This document shows, piece after piece, positions 1 through 8,672 of a DNA stretch of 22,676 bases. Every line of letters begins with the position of its first letter. Position 1 is the stretch's first letter. The translations under genes were made by a program, and so were the position numbers. This DNA is from Lysobacterales bacterium UBA2790. Its GTDB lineage: Bacteria; Pseudomonadota; Gammaproteobacteria; Xanthomonadales; Xanthomonadaceae. The stretch covers positions 11,921-34,596 of the forward strand of contig DEHW01000224.1 of the NCBI GenBank assembly GCA_002352135.1, written 5' to 3'. Below the pieces are notes generated by a model. That model was not told the origin of the DNA. It saw only the letters and a program-made list of their open reading frames with translations, and made no database searches.

Positions 1-725
1 ACGGCATCGATGCGCGAGCCAATCGCTGCCACCTTTCCGTCGAACTCGCGACCCGCAAAGGCGGCACTGCGCGCACGCACGGTCTGGCCCACGGCTACCG
101 AGGCGATAAAGGTTTCGGGAATGGAAAAATCCAGCTTGATCACATCGACGGCATCCAGGGTCGCAATCGGCGTACCTGGTGTGAGCAGGGTGCCAGGGCT
201 GACCTGACGGAATCCGAGAACACCAGAGAACGGCGCCGTAATCACTCGATCTGCCAGACGCGCGCGAATCGCGGCGACGCGTGCCCGCGCCGCATCACGC
301 GTAGCGATCTGGCTATCCAACTGACTGCGCGGCACGGTGCCGTTGCTGACCAGACCTTCCAGGCGCTGATATTGCTGCTCGGCTTCTTTGTAGGTGGCCT
401 GCGCCTCTTCCAGACCGGCAATTTCCGCGCGTCCCGAAAGATCGACCAGCAGATCACCTTCCGTCACCACATCGCCGTCATTGAAATTGACCCGCTCCAC
501 GACCTCGGTCACTTTCGCGCTCAAGGTCACCGACTCACGGGCATGGACCGTCCCAAGCGCCTCAAGCGTGTCGACCCAGGGGCGTGCTTCAATTTGCGTG
601 CTAACCACTTTGACCGGACCGATGGCGCCAGCCTGTGGCCCGGCCTGCTGACTTCCACACGCCGTCATTCCCACCGCCAGCGCCACGCTGAGTAGCGCGT
701 TGACCCATCGATTGTCTGCCTTCAT
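1..725 (-). CDS. RND efflux periplasmic adaptor (MFP/HlyD family) lipoprotein, N-terminal part
   Basis: The frame is open from the window edge and starts at the ATG on 725-723, giving 241 residues with the C-terminus missing. A hydrophobic signal segment (residues 8-22) ends at Cys23 in an MTAC lipobox, so the protein is probably an inner-membrane-anchored periplasmic lipoprotein. Residues 39-97 look like the beta-barrel/lipoyl start typical of membrane fusion proteins (ALGTVHARESVTLSAKV, then FNDGDVV). Residues 100-161 form an Ala/Glu/Arg-rich alpha-hairpin, and 162-205 return to the lipoyl half (TAPFSGVLG, SPGTLL). Such adaptors link an inner-membrane RND pump to an outer-membrane channel. 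A purine-rich GGAAGGAA lies just before the ATG. The pump gene would be expected downstream, beyond coordinate 1. The substrate cannot be inferred. Confidence 0.9.
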   Translation of the reverse strand, partial: MKADNRWVNALLSVALAVGMTACGSQQAGPQAGAIGPVKVVSTQIEARPWVDTLEALGTVHARESVTLSAKVTEVVERVNFNDGDVVTEGDLLVDLSGRAEIAGLEEAQATYKEAEQQYQRLEGLVSNGTVPRSQLDSQIATRDAARARVAAIRARLADRVITAPFSGVLGFRQVSPGTLLTPGTPIATLDAVDVIKLDFSIPETFIASVAVGQTVRARSAAFAGREFDGKVAAIGSRIDA

Positions 726-905
726 GGCTTCCTTCCTTGCCAAGCGAATTTCCATCCGCTGCGAACGCAACACAGCGCCAGTTCCGTCGACGGCGAACGC
801 TGCTCGTCGCGGATCTTGCGTACCTCGTGCAGTGTGCGGCAAAACATGACTTTCGACCTGTGCCGTAAGTCGGCCCAAGCCGTCGATTGCTTGTGAAGGC
901 AATTC

Positions 906-928
906 GTTGCACTGATGCGGAGTGCAAC
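906..928. promoter_or_regulatory. Perfect 8-bp inverted repeat, possible operator
   Basis: Arms GTTGCACT and AGTGCAAC are separated by 7 bases. The site lies in the 262-base gap between the divergent efflux-adaptor gene (starts at 725) and the cyclophilin gene (starts at 988). The size and spacing suit a dimeric repressor or activator site, but no regulator gene is visible here, so its role is inference. Confidence 0.3.
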
Positions 929-987
929 CCAAGTTCGTATGCTCGCCACTCCGCCCCGTTCGGGCCAGACCTTGAGCTGATTCACCC

Positions 988-1950
988 ATGAAGAAGATCC
1001 ACTTCGTTGCCACACTGATTCTTGCCCTGCCGACGATGTCCAACGCGCAGCAGAGTCAACCCCGAGTGCTGCTCGACACCACTCAAGGGCCGCTGATCCT
1101 TGAGCTGGACAGCACCCGTGCGCCACGGACTGCAGCGAACTTTCTCGCCTACGTGGATGACGGCAGCTTCAACGACATGATTGTGCAGCGCGTGGTCAAG
1201 AACTTCGTCATCCAGAGTGGAAGCCTGAAGTCCAACGGCGCGACGATCGCATCCAAAGGTGCCATCAGCAGTGAACGCGGCAACGGGCTCAGCAACACCT
1301 CCGGCAGCATCGCCATGGCATTGAGCTCAACGGTCTCTGGGCAGACCAACGTCAACAGTGCGACCTCGGCCTTTTACATCAATACCGGCAACAACAGCAG
1401 CAATTTGGATGCCAACTTCACCGTCTTCGGGCGGGTCGTCTACGGCTTGAACACCCTGACCACCCTCAACAACACGGCGGTGTTTTCAGGCAGCGACCAA
1501 CCCGTGGTGTTTCCAGTCGTTCGCCGTGCTGTGCGTGTCGACGGCTTCCCGATTCTGGATGTCCATACCGGCGCATGGTTCGACCCGAACAACAGTGGCC
1601 GCGGTTTCGGTCTGGAGATTTCGCGCGCGTCCGAGGGCGGGCCGCAACCGCTGATGGTTGTGCATTGGTATGACTACAGTGAAGGCAAGCAGATCTGGCT
1701 GGTCGGTGCGGCCGCCTTCCAATGGGGCGACAGCACGGTGACCGTGCCATTGCAGATCACATCTGGAGCACAATTCGGCGCGGCATTCGCACCGGATCAG
1801 GTGCAGAACGATGCCGAGTGGGGCTCGCTGACCATCCGCTTCAGCGATTGCCACCATGGCGAATTCAGCTTCCAGTCGCGCCTGGGCAATGGCAGCTACC
1901 AGCTGACCCGCATCACCGAGCCAACCCATATCCAATGTCTGGATGACTGA
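988..1950 (+). CDS. Exported peptidyl-prolyl cis-trans isomerase (cyclophilin) with extra C-terminal domain
   Basis: The product has 320 residues. Residues 1-20 are a Sec signal peptide (basic MKK start, hydrophobic core, SNA before QQ), so it should act in the periplasm or outside. Residues 26-185 are a cyclophilin domain that accelerates proline isomerisation during folding. Catalytic-type Arg68, Phe73 and Gln76 are present (VQRVVKNFVIQSG), as are the SATSAFYIN and TVFGRVVYG blocks. The usual Gln of SQFFI is Ala128 here. PpiA-like proteins normally end near here, but this one continues for about 130 residues (188-320) with a Trp/Gly-rich unit: TGAWFDPNNSGRGFGLEI, a WYDY segment, then SDC near 288 and a terminal Cys317. 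I have the impression that this tail occurs on diverse secreted proteins of Lysobacter-type bacteria; its function is unknown to me. No strong ribosome binding site is visible. Confidence 0.88.
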   Translation: MKKIHFVATLILALPTMSNAQQSQPRVLLDTTQGPLILELDSTRAPRTAANFLAYVDDGSFNDMIVQRVVKNFVIQSGSLKSNGATIASKGAISSERGNGLSNTSGSIAMALSSTVSGQTNVNSATSAFYINTGNNSSNLDANFTVFGRVVYGLNTLTTLNNTAVFSGSDQPVVFPVVRRAVRVDGFPILDVHTGAWFDPNNSGRGFGLEISRASEGGPQPLMVVHWYDYSEGKQIWLVGAAAFQWGDSTVTVPLQITSGAQFGAAFAPDQVQNDAEWGSLTIRFSDCHHGEFSFQSRLGNGSYQLTRITEPTHIQCLDD

Positions 1951-1964
1951 GACGACATGGCGTG

Positions 1965-1994
1965 GCGAGTCGATGCAGCTCGGCATCGACTCGC
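1965..1994. terminator. Strong hairpin between convergent genes, likely bidirectional terminator
   Basis: Perfect 12-bp arms GCGAGTCGATGC and GCATCGACTCGC enclose a 6-base loop. It begins 14 bases after the cyclophilin stop and ends 19 bases from the stop of the opposing lipase gene. The U-tract is poor (GGCGTTTG on the plus side), so termination efficiency is uncertain, but position and stem strength fit a shared terminator. Confidence 0.65.
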
Positions 1995-2013
1995 GGCGTT
2001 TGCATCACGCGGC

Positions 2014-2715
2014 TTACTGAATCAAGTCCACCTGCTTGGCCGCAGTATCCGACAGCAGGCCGAAATGGCCCAGCGCATAAGTGGTCGTGCTGGTCTGGTT
2101 CCAGATCGAGGACGAATGCACGCCGCCCACGGTGCAGACGCCCGTGCTGCAGACAATCTGATCGATGTTGGATTTGATCGAGTGCATGCGATCGGCGAAG
2201 CGCACGCCGAAGATGCTGTTCAAGAAGGGATTGCTCACTGACAAGCCCCAGCTTCCGCAGGTCGTGCTCCATACGTTCCACGGATACGTGCCGCAGGACC
2301 ACAAACCACGGAATGCCCCGGCGATGCCCACAAAGCTCTGCACGTAGGGACGCAGGCTGTTCTTGATGATCACCCTTGCGGCCAGGGTGCCGCCCATCGA
2401 GTGGGTAATGACATCGACTTTGCCCGTGCACGAGGCGGCAATGGCGTCGATCAGCGCATCTTCCACCGGTATTTCTTCGCTGCCGTTGTGATCGTTGCAG
2501 GCTGCACAGATCTTGCTGCCCCAGCTCGGCGCGAAAATCTCCGCATCCACATAGCCGCGTCGTTTCAGCTCGGCAACGGTGTTGGCGAAATCCGATGGAT
2601 TGCCGGTATTGCCATGAACCAGAACCACGTTGTCACGGCACGCCGCCACCGCCGATCCGACCGTCGATAGCGCCAAGAGCACGACGGCAACGCCGCCCAG
2701 AATTGTTCTCTGCAT
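2014..2715 (-). CDS. Exported lipase/esterase-like alpha/beta hydrolase (lipase class 2 type)
   Basis: The product has 233 residues. The start at 2715 is chosen because GGGAGGG lies 6 bases upstream and the ATG begins a clear signal peptide (MQRTILGGVAVVLLALSTVG, cleavage near SAVA-A). VLVHGNTGNPSDF (residues 31-43) is the oxyanion-hole HG block. THSMGG gives the nucleophile Ser106 in a variant of the GxSxG elbow, with Thr replacing the first Gly. His217 in GHFGLL near the C-terminus is the likely catalytic His. Several Cys residues (26, 70, 73, 96) suggest disulfides in an exported protein. These features match small lipases related to Bacillus LipA. The frame runs open far upstream to about 4188, but that part is a shadow of the aldolase gene. 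The substrate is not predictable; phospholipase or polyester activity is equally possible. Confidence 0.82.
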   Translation of the reverse strand: MQRTILGGVAVVLLALSTVGSAVAACRDNVVLVHGNTGNPSDFANTVAELKRRGYVDAEIFAPSWGSKICAACNDHNGSEEIPVEDALIDAIAASCTGKVDVITHSMGGTLAARVIIKNSLRPYVQSFVGIAGAFRGLWSCGTYPWNVWSTTCGSWGLSVSNPFLNSIFGVRFADRMHSIKSNIDQIVCSTGVCTVGGVHSSSIWNQTSTTTYALGHFGLLSDTAAKQVDLIQ

Positions 2716-2858
2716 GATGATCCCTCCCCAGGGTGATGGCTTCGACGCATTTACGGTCTCCGTCCATGACAGCAGCCTAGCGACCTCATGCCGCCATGAC
2801 TGTGGTACCAAAGGACAGGCTGTGCTGCACTGCGTAGGGTTTGTCATGAGCGCACCGC

Positions 2859-2864
2859 TATACT
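2859..2864 (+). promoter_or_regulatory. Candidate -10 element of the aldolase promoter
   Basis: TATACT matches 5 of 6 positions of the sigma70 -10 consensus and would start a transcript about 46 bases before the aldolase ATG. No good -35 hexamer is visible at 16-18 bases upstream, so this is tentative. Confidence 0.35.
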
Positions 2865-2916
2865 CGCCCGCCTCTTGCATGCGGTCATTGCGACCCATCG
2901 CGTTCCGGAGCAACAC

Positions 2917-3921
2917 ATGAGCATCGAGCAACTGGAAGACATCGCCCAGGCATTGGTCGCCGAGGGCAAAGGCATCATCGCGATTGATGAATCCACCAAT
3001 ACGATCAAGCGACGCTTCGAGGCGGTGGGTATCGAGAACACTGAAGAGCACCGCCGCGCCTATCGCGAGATGCTTCTGACGACACCGAATCTGGGCGAAC
3101 ACATTTCCGGCGCCATCCTGTTCGATGAGACTTTGCGGCAATCCACCAAGGCCGGCGTGCCCTTCGCGCAGGTCATGCGCGAGGCGGGCATTCTGCCTGG
3201 CATCAAGGTCGACAAAGGCACCGCGAACCTGGCGGGATTTCCCGGCGAACTGGTGACCGAGGGATTGGATGGCCTGCGTGAACGACTGAAGGAATATGCT
3301 CGCTTGGGTGCCACCTTCGCCAAATGGCGCGCGGTGATCACGATTGGCGACGACATCCCGTCCGGCACCTGCATCGATGCCAACACACATGCCTTGGCGC
3401 GCTACGCCGCGCTGTGTCAGGAACAGGGCCTCGTGCCCATCGTCGAGCCCGAGGTATTGATGGATGGCGACCACGATATCGAGGTCTGCTATGACGTCAC
3501 CGAAGCCACTCTGCGTTCGTTGTTCGGTGCGCTGTATCAGCAGGACGTACTGATCGAAGGCACCATCCTGAAGGCCAGCATGGTGCTGCCCGGCAAGGAC
3601 TGCGCGGAACAGGCGAGTGAAGAAGAAGTCGCGGTGGCGACACTGCGTTGTTTGAAAGCGTCCGTGCCCGCCAACCTTCCCGGCATCGTGTTTCTTTCTG
3701 GCGGGCAATCCGATGAGGCCGCGACCGCCCACCTCAATGCCATGAACCAACTCGGCCACTCGCCCTGGCCCCTGTCGTTCTCGTATGGCCGCGCCATGCA
3801 GCAGGCCGCGCTGAAATTGTGGGCGCAGGATATGAGTGGCAACCATGCTGCCGCCCAGCAAACGGTTTACGCACGAGCGCGCGACAACGGCCTGGCGACT
3901 TTGGGGGAATGGAAGCGCTGA
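2917..3921 (+). CDS. fba: Fructose-bisphosphate aldolase, class I (Schiff-base type)
   Basis: This cytosolic enzyme reversibly splits fructose-1,6-bisphosphate into dihydroxyacetone phosphate and glyceraldehyde-3-phosphate in glycolysis and gluconeogenesis. The protein of 334 residues matches the animal-type class I family throughout: IAIDEST with Asp24, GIKVDKGT, FAKWRAVI, PIVEPEV with DGDHD, the Schiff-base Lys219 in GTILKASM, FLSGGQSDE and SFSYGRAMQ. The start at 2917 is preferred over the in-frame ATG at 2875 because GGAG sits 6 bases before it and the shorter protein begins where the family does. The C-terminal Tyr tail of eukaryotic aldolases is absent. It is divergent from the lipase gene with about 200 bases between them, and there is no sign of an operon. 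Confidence 0.95.
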   Translation: MSIEQLEDIAQALVAEGKGIIAIDESTNTIKRRFEAVGIENTEEHRRAYREMLLTTPNLGEHISGAILFDETLRQSTKAGVPFAQVMREAGILPGIKVDKGTANLAGFPGELVTEGLDGLRERLKEYARLGATFAKWRAVITIGDDIPSGTCIDANTHALARYAALCQEQGLVPIVEPEVLMDGDHDIEVCYDVTEATLRSLFGALYQQDVLIEGTILKASMVLPGKDCAEQASEEEVAVATLRCLKASVPANLPGIVFLSGGQSDEAATAHLNAMNQLGHSPWPLSFSYGRAMQQAALKLWAQDMSGNHAAAQQTVYARARDNGLATLGEWKR

Positions 3922-4421
3922 ACTGTTTTGCGTCCGCCGTGCCGTGCGATGGCGATGCGGTAACTGATCCAACGCTTTCGGAGCGCCCCCTGCCATCGTC
4001 AGTTGATGCTTGAGCGTGACGGCCACTTGAATCCATTGGGCGGACGCGCCGCGTAGGTGCGGTGCAGGCGCGGCTTTCGCCGCGGCGCCCACTTGGTTTC
4101 GCGTAAAGACTGCCTCGTCCCGCACGAACAATCCGCGCCCTCGGCCAACTCCCTGCCCTTCTGCCGGGCCAGGAACGCGGACCGGCAATGTATGCCGGGG
4201 CTGATATGCAACCGAAGCAGCGCCGCGTGTCTCTTTACCTGCAGTAACGCGTTGGTTCCGCCAGCAAGCCGTCGCAGCGCGTTGACGGTCGGTGTTCGAT
4301 CGGAAGCAAATTGCCAGGGGTAGTTCAGGGAACCGTGCAGCGTGCGGTCGAACGACCTCTTGCTACGGCCGCCAAAGGCCACGTCGCGCTAGCCGCTTCG
4401 TACACAGAAGGACCTCTTTGT
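3922..4421. other. 500-base gap with no convincing gene
   Basis: Short open frames here lack ribosome binding sites and recognisable protein character. A 6-bp GC hairpin (CGCGGC, loop TTTC, GCCGCG, at about 4069-4084) is the only secondary structure I noticed, and it has no U-tract. I found no tRNA, riboswitch or repeat. The promoter of the following CPBP gene probably lies in the last part, but I cannot place it. Confidence 0.5.
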
Positions 4422-5420
4422 ATGCACGACACTGGGCTCGCATCCATCCAACACGGCAACGCGTCCACTTCGAGTCACCCGGCGCAGGCGCAAGGAAGGA
4501 ACGCATTCGTGCTTCCGCCGCATTCTCAGCGCGGGTGGATGCCTGAGTGCCTGCGGCGTCTGGGCTCGACCGTCGGCAGTCTGCTACTTGGCGGAGCTGC
4601 GGTGCTCGGCGCCATGTTCGCGTTCCGACAGGGTGCACTGCCGCTGATCCAGTCCGCCTTTGGTTTGGATGCCGATGTGGTTAGTGCGGTCCGACGCGTC
4701 GGCCTTCTGGCCACTGCGCTGCTGGCGTACTGGGCCTTCGTGCGTCTTTACGAACGGCGCGTGGCCGCGGAACTCAGCCTGCGGCTGTTGCCGATCATGC
4801 TCGGCGGGCTGAGCGGCGCATTGTTGGTTGCGGTTCCAATCGCACTGCTGTTCGCACTTGGCGCCTACGCGCTGGTGGGAACGCGTGAGCTTGCCTGGAG
4901 CCTTTCCGGCGTCGCGGCGGTCATCGCCGTGGCGGCAACACTGGAGGAACTGATCTACCGCTGTCTGCTGTTCCGAATCGTCGAGCGCAGCTGGGGCACC
5001 TGGGTCGCCCTGATGGTGCAGGCGCTGATCTTCGCTGCGGTCCATCTCGAGAACGTCGAAGGCGCTGGCATCGCGGTCGCAGTGACGATGCTGCTTGCCG
5101 TCACCGTCGTGGGCCTGCTCTGGGCCAGTGTGTTCGTGTTAACCCGCAGTCTGTGGGCGGCGGCAGCCAATCATGCCGCCTGGAATTTCACCATCCTGCT
5201 CAGCGGCGTACCCCTGTCAGGCATCGAGGACTGGCGAGCGATGGCGCCTTTGCAGACAGCGCTGAACGGCCCCGACTGGCTGACCGGCGGCATGTTCGGT
5301 CCCGAAAGCTCCGTGCTTGTCATCACCTGCGCCAGTCTGGCGACGGTCTTCCTGCTGCGGCGTGCGCGCGCCACGGGGCATATCCGGCCACCAGCCGGAT
5401 CAAGCGATGGAGCAACGTAG
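4422..5420 (+). CDS. CPBP-family intramembrane metalloprotease (CAAX protease-like)
   Basis: Starting at 4422, where AGAAGGA is 9 bases upstream, the protein has 332 residues. A polar N-terminus of about 45 residues is followed by several hydrophobic segments, so it is an integral inner-membrane protein. The three signature motifs of the CPBP (Abi) family are in order: EELIYR with Glu175 and Glu176, FAAVH with His208, and NHAAWN with Asn250 and His251. These residues coordinate the catalytic metal in this family. Bacterial members range from peptide maturation and bacteriocin immunity to unknown roles, and nothing nearby points to a substrate. The frame is open upstream to 4311 and ATG 4539 is an alternative start just before the first membrane segment. 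It appears monocistronic. Confidence 0.85.
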   Translation: MHDTGLASIQHGNASTSSHPAQAQGRNAFVLPPHSQRGWMPECLRRLGSTVGSLLLGGAAVLGAMFAFRQGALPLIQSAFGLDADVVSAVRRVGLLATALLAYWAFVRLYERRVAAELSLRLLPIMLGGLSGALLVAVPIALLFALGAYALVGTRELAWSLSGVAAVIAVAATLEELIYRCLLFRIVERSWGTWVALMVQALIFAAVHLENVEGAGIAVAVTMLLAVTVVGLLWASVFVLTRSLWAAAANHAAWNFTILLSGVPLSGIEDWRAMAPLQTALNGPDWLTGGMFGPESSVLVITCASLATVFLLRRARATGHIRPPAGSSDGAT

Positions 5421-5652
5421 CGCTCCGCGGCAGGATCAAGCGCCACGCGCTGACTCTCCGCACTGCCCGGGGGAAATCCGATTGCCTCTTCAGGCAGACT
5501 CAGCCAGCGCCGCGTCGCTCAGCTGAACCACATGAAAATTCTGGCGCAGCAACCGAGGGCTGTTCGCGCCGATTTTCGGGCCCCAAGGTCACAGGTGCGA
5601 CCTGATCGACTCAGGCCGCCGGTTCAACCAGCCACGGCCGCAGCGCTTCCCC

Positions 5653-5685
5653 CGACGCGGCACCGAGGTCATCGGTGCCGCGTCG
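5653..5685 (-). terminator. 14-bp hairpin downstream of the chemoreceptor gene
   Basis: Perfect arms CGACGCGGCACCGA and TCGGTGCCGCGTCG enclose the loop GGTCA. It begins 8 bases after the chemoreceptor stop codon on the minus strand and sits about 230 bases after the CPBP stop on the plus strand. There is no U-tract on either side, so it may act as an mRNA 3' stabiliser or a weak terminator for either gene. Confidence 0.6.
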
Positions 5686-5693
5686 ACCTCTTC

Positions 5694-8153
5694 CTAGATG
5701 CGGAAGCGCGCGACGTTCTCGGCCAGTCGCTGCGCCTGCTCTTCCAGTCCGCGCGCGGCAGCAGTGGCTTCTTCCACCAGGGCGGCGTTCTGCTGGGTCA
5801 TTTCGTCCAACTGAGTCACGGTCAGACTGACCTGCTCGATACCGCTGGTCTGCTCGATGGACGCGGCGGAAATCTCGCCCATGATGTCGGTAACGCGCTT
5901 CACCGCCGTCACGATATCGGCCATGGTCTGGCCCGCAGTGCCCACCAGTTGCGAGCCACTCTCGACTTTCTCGACGGTCTCCGAGATCAACTGCTTGATC
6001 TCGCGGGCCGCGTTGGCCGAACGCTGGGCCAGTGAACGCACTTCGGAGGCGACGACCGCAAATCCGCGACCTTGCTCACCGGCGCGCGCCGCTTCCACGG
6101 CCGCATTCAAGGCGAGGATGTTGGTCTGGAAGGCGATACCGTCAATCACGCCGATGATGTCGCCGATCCTTCGTGACTGCTGATGGATATCGTCCATCGT
6201 GTCCACCACTTGGCCGACCACCCGCCCGCCGCGCTCCGCGACGTCGGCGGCACCGATGGCGAGCTGATTGGCGGAACGCGCGTTTTCGGCATTCTGGCGC
6301 ACCGTCGAGGTCAACTCTTCCATGCTTGCCGCGGTTTCCTCCAGGGACGCAGCCTGCTGCTCCGTGCGCGAGGACAGATCCGCGTTGCCCCCGGCGATTT
6401 CACCCGCCGCCGTGGTGATCGAGGACACCGTTTCGAGAATGTCGGCGACGATGCCACGCACCTGACTGATCGATGTGTTGGTTGAGCCCTGCAGCTCCTC
6501 GAATCGACCCTGCATCCGAGTGTCCAGGGTGCGGGTCAGATCGCCCTGGGCCACTGCCCCGAGAATGTCGCAGGTAGCGCGCAATCCTGAGTCGGCCGTG
6601 CCCATCAGTGCATTCAGAGCAACGATCATTTCGCGGAACGCAAACTCGAAACGCGACTCATCGCCGCGCAAGTCGAACTGGCCTGCCGCGGCACCCTGCG
6701 ACAGCTTGAGAATCTCGTCATGCACCGCGCCCAGTCGCTCACGGATCCCTTCCACGGCATCGGTGATTCGGCGCTTCTCGCCTGCAAGAACCGGCATGCG
6801 AATCGACAGGTCACCGCGCGCGTAGGACTGCACGACATCGACAATCTGCGCACTGGTGGCGATGTGCTGTTCGGCGAGCTGGTTCAAACCGCCCGCCATC
6901 TCACCGAAGCCGCCGGGGTAAGCGCTGACCTCCATCCGTCGCGACAACTCGCCGGCTTCGTGCCGCCTGCTGAGCTCGATCTGCTCCTGCATGAAATTTT
7001 TCAGCACATCGCGCATGCGAGCCAGAGCGCGGTTCAGTCGACCGATCTCGTCGTCGCCCGCAGCGGATATGCGCCCATCAAAGCGTCCCGCGGACATGTG
7101 CTCGACGCTGGCGACCGCTTCCAGCAAGGGCGTTCCCACCGTGCGGCGTAGCAACCAGACCGTCAAGATGATGACCGCCAGCGCGACCACCACAGCGATC
7201 CAGATCACCCCATTGCGGATGACGCGGGCATCGGCCAGCAGCTCGTCCATCGGCAGTTCCGCACCCAGCACAAATCGTCCTGCGTAGTCGCCGATGCGGA
7301 TCGGCAAATACACGCGCGCCGCGTCCGCATCGGTGTGTTCGAACGGCGTGTCGACGCGCGTCTTGGCCAACAATTCCTGCAGATATGGCAATTCGGCCGG
7401 CTTGCCGACGACCTCGGCATGGCGCGCAGCCAGCACGGTGCCTTGCGGAGACATCAGCGTGACGCCGCCGCCCTCGCCAATTCGCACCTCGGCGAGACGC
7501 CGCTGCAAACTGTCCAGACCGATGTCGGCGCACACCGCGCCGACAAACTTACCGTCACGCAGAATCGGTACCGTGTAAGTGGTCATCAGCACGTCCTTGC
7601 CGTCGACCGGATAGGTGTAAGGTTCCAGCATCTCTTCTTTGCCACTGTTCTTCGCCAACACGTAGTAGTCGCCGTCGCCCGGCACTTCGTATTTCTCCAA
7701 TACGGCCGATTCCACGCCGCGTGGTGTGTGGTAGAAGTAGGGAACGTAGCGCCCGGTGGCATCATGGATCGGCGCGTTCACGTATTCCGCGTCGCGGCCA
7801 TCGAAGGCGTTGGGCTCCCAAGCCGTCGCCATGCCGACAAACTGTGTCTGCGGGGTCAGCACGCCACGAATCAGGGCGTCTGCCGTGGCCCGGTCTGCAC
7901 GACCAGCCAGCACCTCATCCAGCAGCACCCGCGCAACGGATCGGTTCAACAAGGGGGCCTGATTCAACAACGTGGAGACGGCCGCTGACTCGGCGCGGGC
8001 ACTGACGCGCAATTCCGCCATCGCGGCGTCCAGCACCACCGACTCGGCTCGCTCATAGATCACGATGCTGGCAACGCCGAAGCCGATGACCGTCAATAGA
8101 CCGATCAACGCAGCAGACCGGCCCGCGATACCCCAGCGATTGAAAATGGCCAT
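5694..8153 (-). CDS. Methyl-accepting chemotaxis protein with dCACHE sensor and poly-HAMP linker
   Basis: The start at 8153 has GGGAGGG 3 bases upstream and gives 819 residues; ATG 8189 would only add 12 residues without a site. TM1 is at about 13-33 and TM2 at about 315-335, so residues 36-310 are periplasmic. This part looks like a double-CACHE ligand sensor ([19 protein letters not shown], then [19 protein letters not shown]). After TM2, five HAMP-like repeats follow with conserved Gly at 356, 401, 447, 491 and 537. Residues 570-819 are the cytoplasmic signalling coiled coil, with the canonical tip near 671-721 ([18 protein letters not shown]) that binds CheA and CheW. No NWETF-type CheR tether is present; the protein ends in ARFRI. 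The gene is monocistronic, with no other chemotaxis genes in view. The ligand is unknown. Confidence 0.95.
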   Translation of the reverse strand: MAIFNRWGIAGRSAALIGLLTVIGFGVASIVIYERAESVVLDAAMAELRVSARAESAAVSTLLNQAPLLNRSVARVLLDEVLAGRADRATADALIRGVLTPQTQFVGMATAWEPNAFDGRDAEYVNAPIHDATGRYVPYFYHTPRGVESAVLEKYEVPGDGDYYVLAKNSGKEEMLEPYTYPVDGKDVLMTTYTVPILRDGKFVGAVCADIGLDSLQRRLAEVRIGEGGGVTLMSPQGTVLAARHAEVVGKPAELPYLQELLAKTRVDTPFEHTDADAARVYLPIRIGDYAGRFVLGAELPMDELLADARVIRNGVIWIAVVVALAVIILTVWLLRRTVGTPLLEAVASVEHMSAGRFDGRISAAGDDEIGRLNRALARMRDVLKNFMQEQIELSRRHEAGELSRRMEVSAYPGGFGEMAGGLNQLAEQHIATSAQIVDVVQSYARGDLSIRMPVLAGEKRRITDAVEGIRERLGAVHDEILKLSQGAAAGQFDLRGDESRFEFAFREMIVALNALMGTADSGLRATCDILGAVAQGDLTRTLDTRMQGRFEELQGSTNTSISQVRGIVADILETVSSITTAAGEIAGGNADLSSRTEQQAASLEETAASMEELTSTVRQNAENARSANQLAIGAADVAERGGRVVGQVVDTMDDIHQQSRRIGDIIGVIDGIAFQTNILALNAAVEAARAGEQGRGFAVVASEVRSLAQRSANAAREIKQLISETVEKVESGSQLVGTAGQTMADIVTAVKRVTDIMGEISAASIEQTSGIEQVSLTVTQLDEMTQQNAALVEEATAAARGLEEQAQRLAENVARFRI

Positions 8154-8303
8154 CGTCCCTCCCAGAACCTGAATTGGCTTGGTGGGCAAATTGCAATGCG
8201 TGTGCCGCCAAGCTGGCGCTCATCGCCGTACGTTCGCCTTGATGGCAGTCGCGCTATTCCGCCGACATGGGGAAGGGCATGCCGGTTGCATGTGCGTTTG
8301 CAG

Positions 8304-8309
8304 CATAAT
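8304..8309 (+). promoter_or_regulatory. Possible -10 element ahead of the small gene at 8355
   Basis: CATAAT matches 5 of 6 positions of the -10 consensus and lies about 46 bases before ATG 8355. No matching -35 was found at the usual spacing. It gives slight support that the small plus-strand frame is expressed. Confidence 0.2.
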
Positions 8310-8354
8310 CGCACCACATCGACCACACCTCCGACGCCACGAACACGACACCTC

Positions 8355-8618
8355 ATGCGCATCCGACCTGACGATACGAGGCAAGCCTTGACCGTCGATA
8401 ACGACTTTGTGCGCGGCAACACCTACTACTTGAGTTTGCCGCGCCATCCGCATTTCAGTCCGGGCCATACCCAGACACTCGTCTACCGCGAACAGATCGA
8501 GGTCCGCGAGGGTTGCCCACGGTGTGTCTTTAGCATCATGCTGGCGGGACGAATGGCGGGCGAGTTCTGCATTGATCCAGGACGCGCGCACAAATTGATC
8601 TACTCGCAACCGCAATGA
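8355..8618 (+). CDS. Small protein of unknown function (87 residues)
   Basis: I do not recognise this protein. Starting at ATG 8355 it has 87 residues, is soluble and has no signal or membrane segment. A central stretch (VDNDFVRGNTYYLSLPRHP, then TLVYREQIEVREG) has beta-strand-like alternation and reads as real protein, unlike the Arg/Pro-rich extension further upstream in the same frame, which I leave out. Two Cys (in EGCPRC) resemble a lone metal knuckle. There is no visible ribosome binding site. An opposing open frame at 8220-8636 covers the same DNA and cannot be excluded, but it looks less protein-like. Confidence 0.42.
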   Translation: MRIRPDDTRQALTVDNDFVRGNTYYLSLPRHPHFSPGHTQTLVYREQIEVREGCPRCVFSIMLAGRMAGEFCIDPGRAHKLIYSQPQ

Positions 8619-8672
8619 CCTGCCATGCCCGATCACGCGGCGTCGAAGTGGACGCAGGAATCACCCATCCGC

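Noticed and set aside
722..848. A minus-strand frame of about 41 codons ending in a 4-base ATGA overlap with the efflux-adaptor start, as if it were an upstream coupled gene.
   Set aside because: There is no good ribosome binding site, the composition is Arg/Trp/Cys-rich, and an ATGA overlap arises easily because the adaptor's second codon begins with A.
2716..4188. The lipase frame stays open about 1.5 kb upstream on the minus strand, suggesting a 724-residue protein.
   Set aside because: That stretch is antisense to the well-supported aldolase gene, and a ribosome binding site plus signal peptide place the real start at 2715.
8215..8245. A possible sigma28 (flagellar) promoter for the chemoreceptor gene on the minus strand (TCAA, then GGCGATGA).
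   Set aside because: The spacer is 11 bases instead of about 15 and both halves deviate from the consensus.
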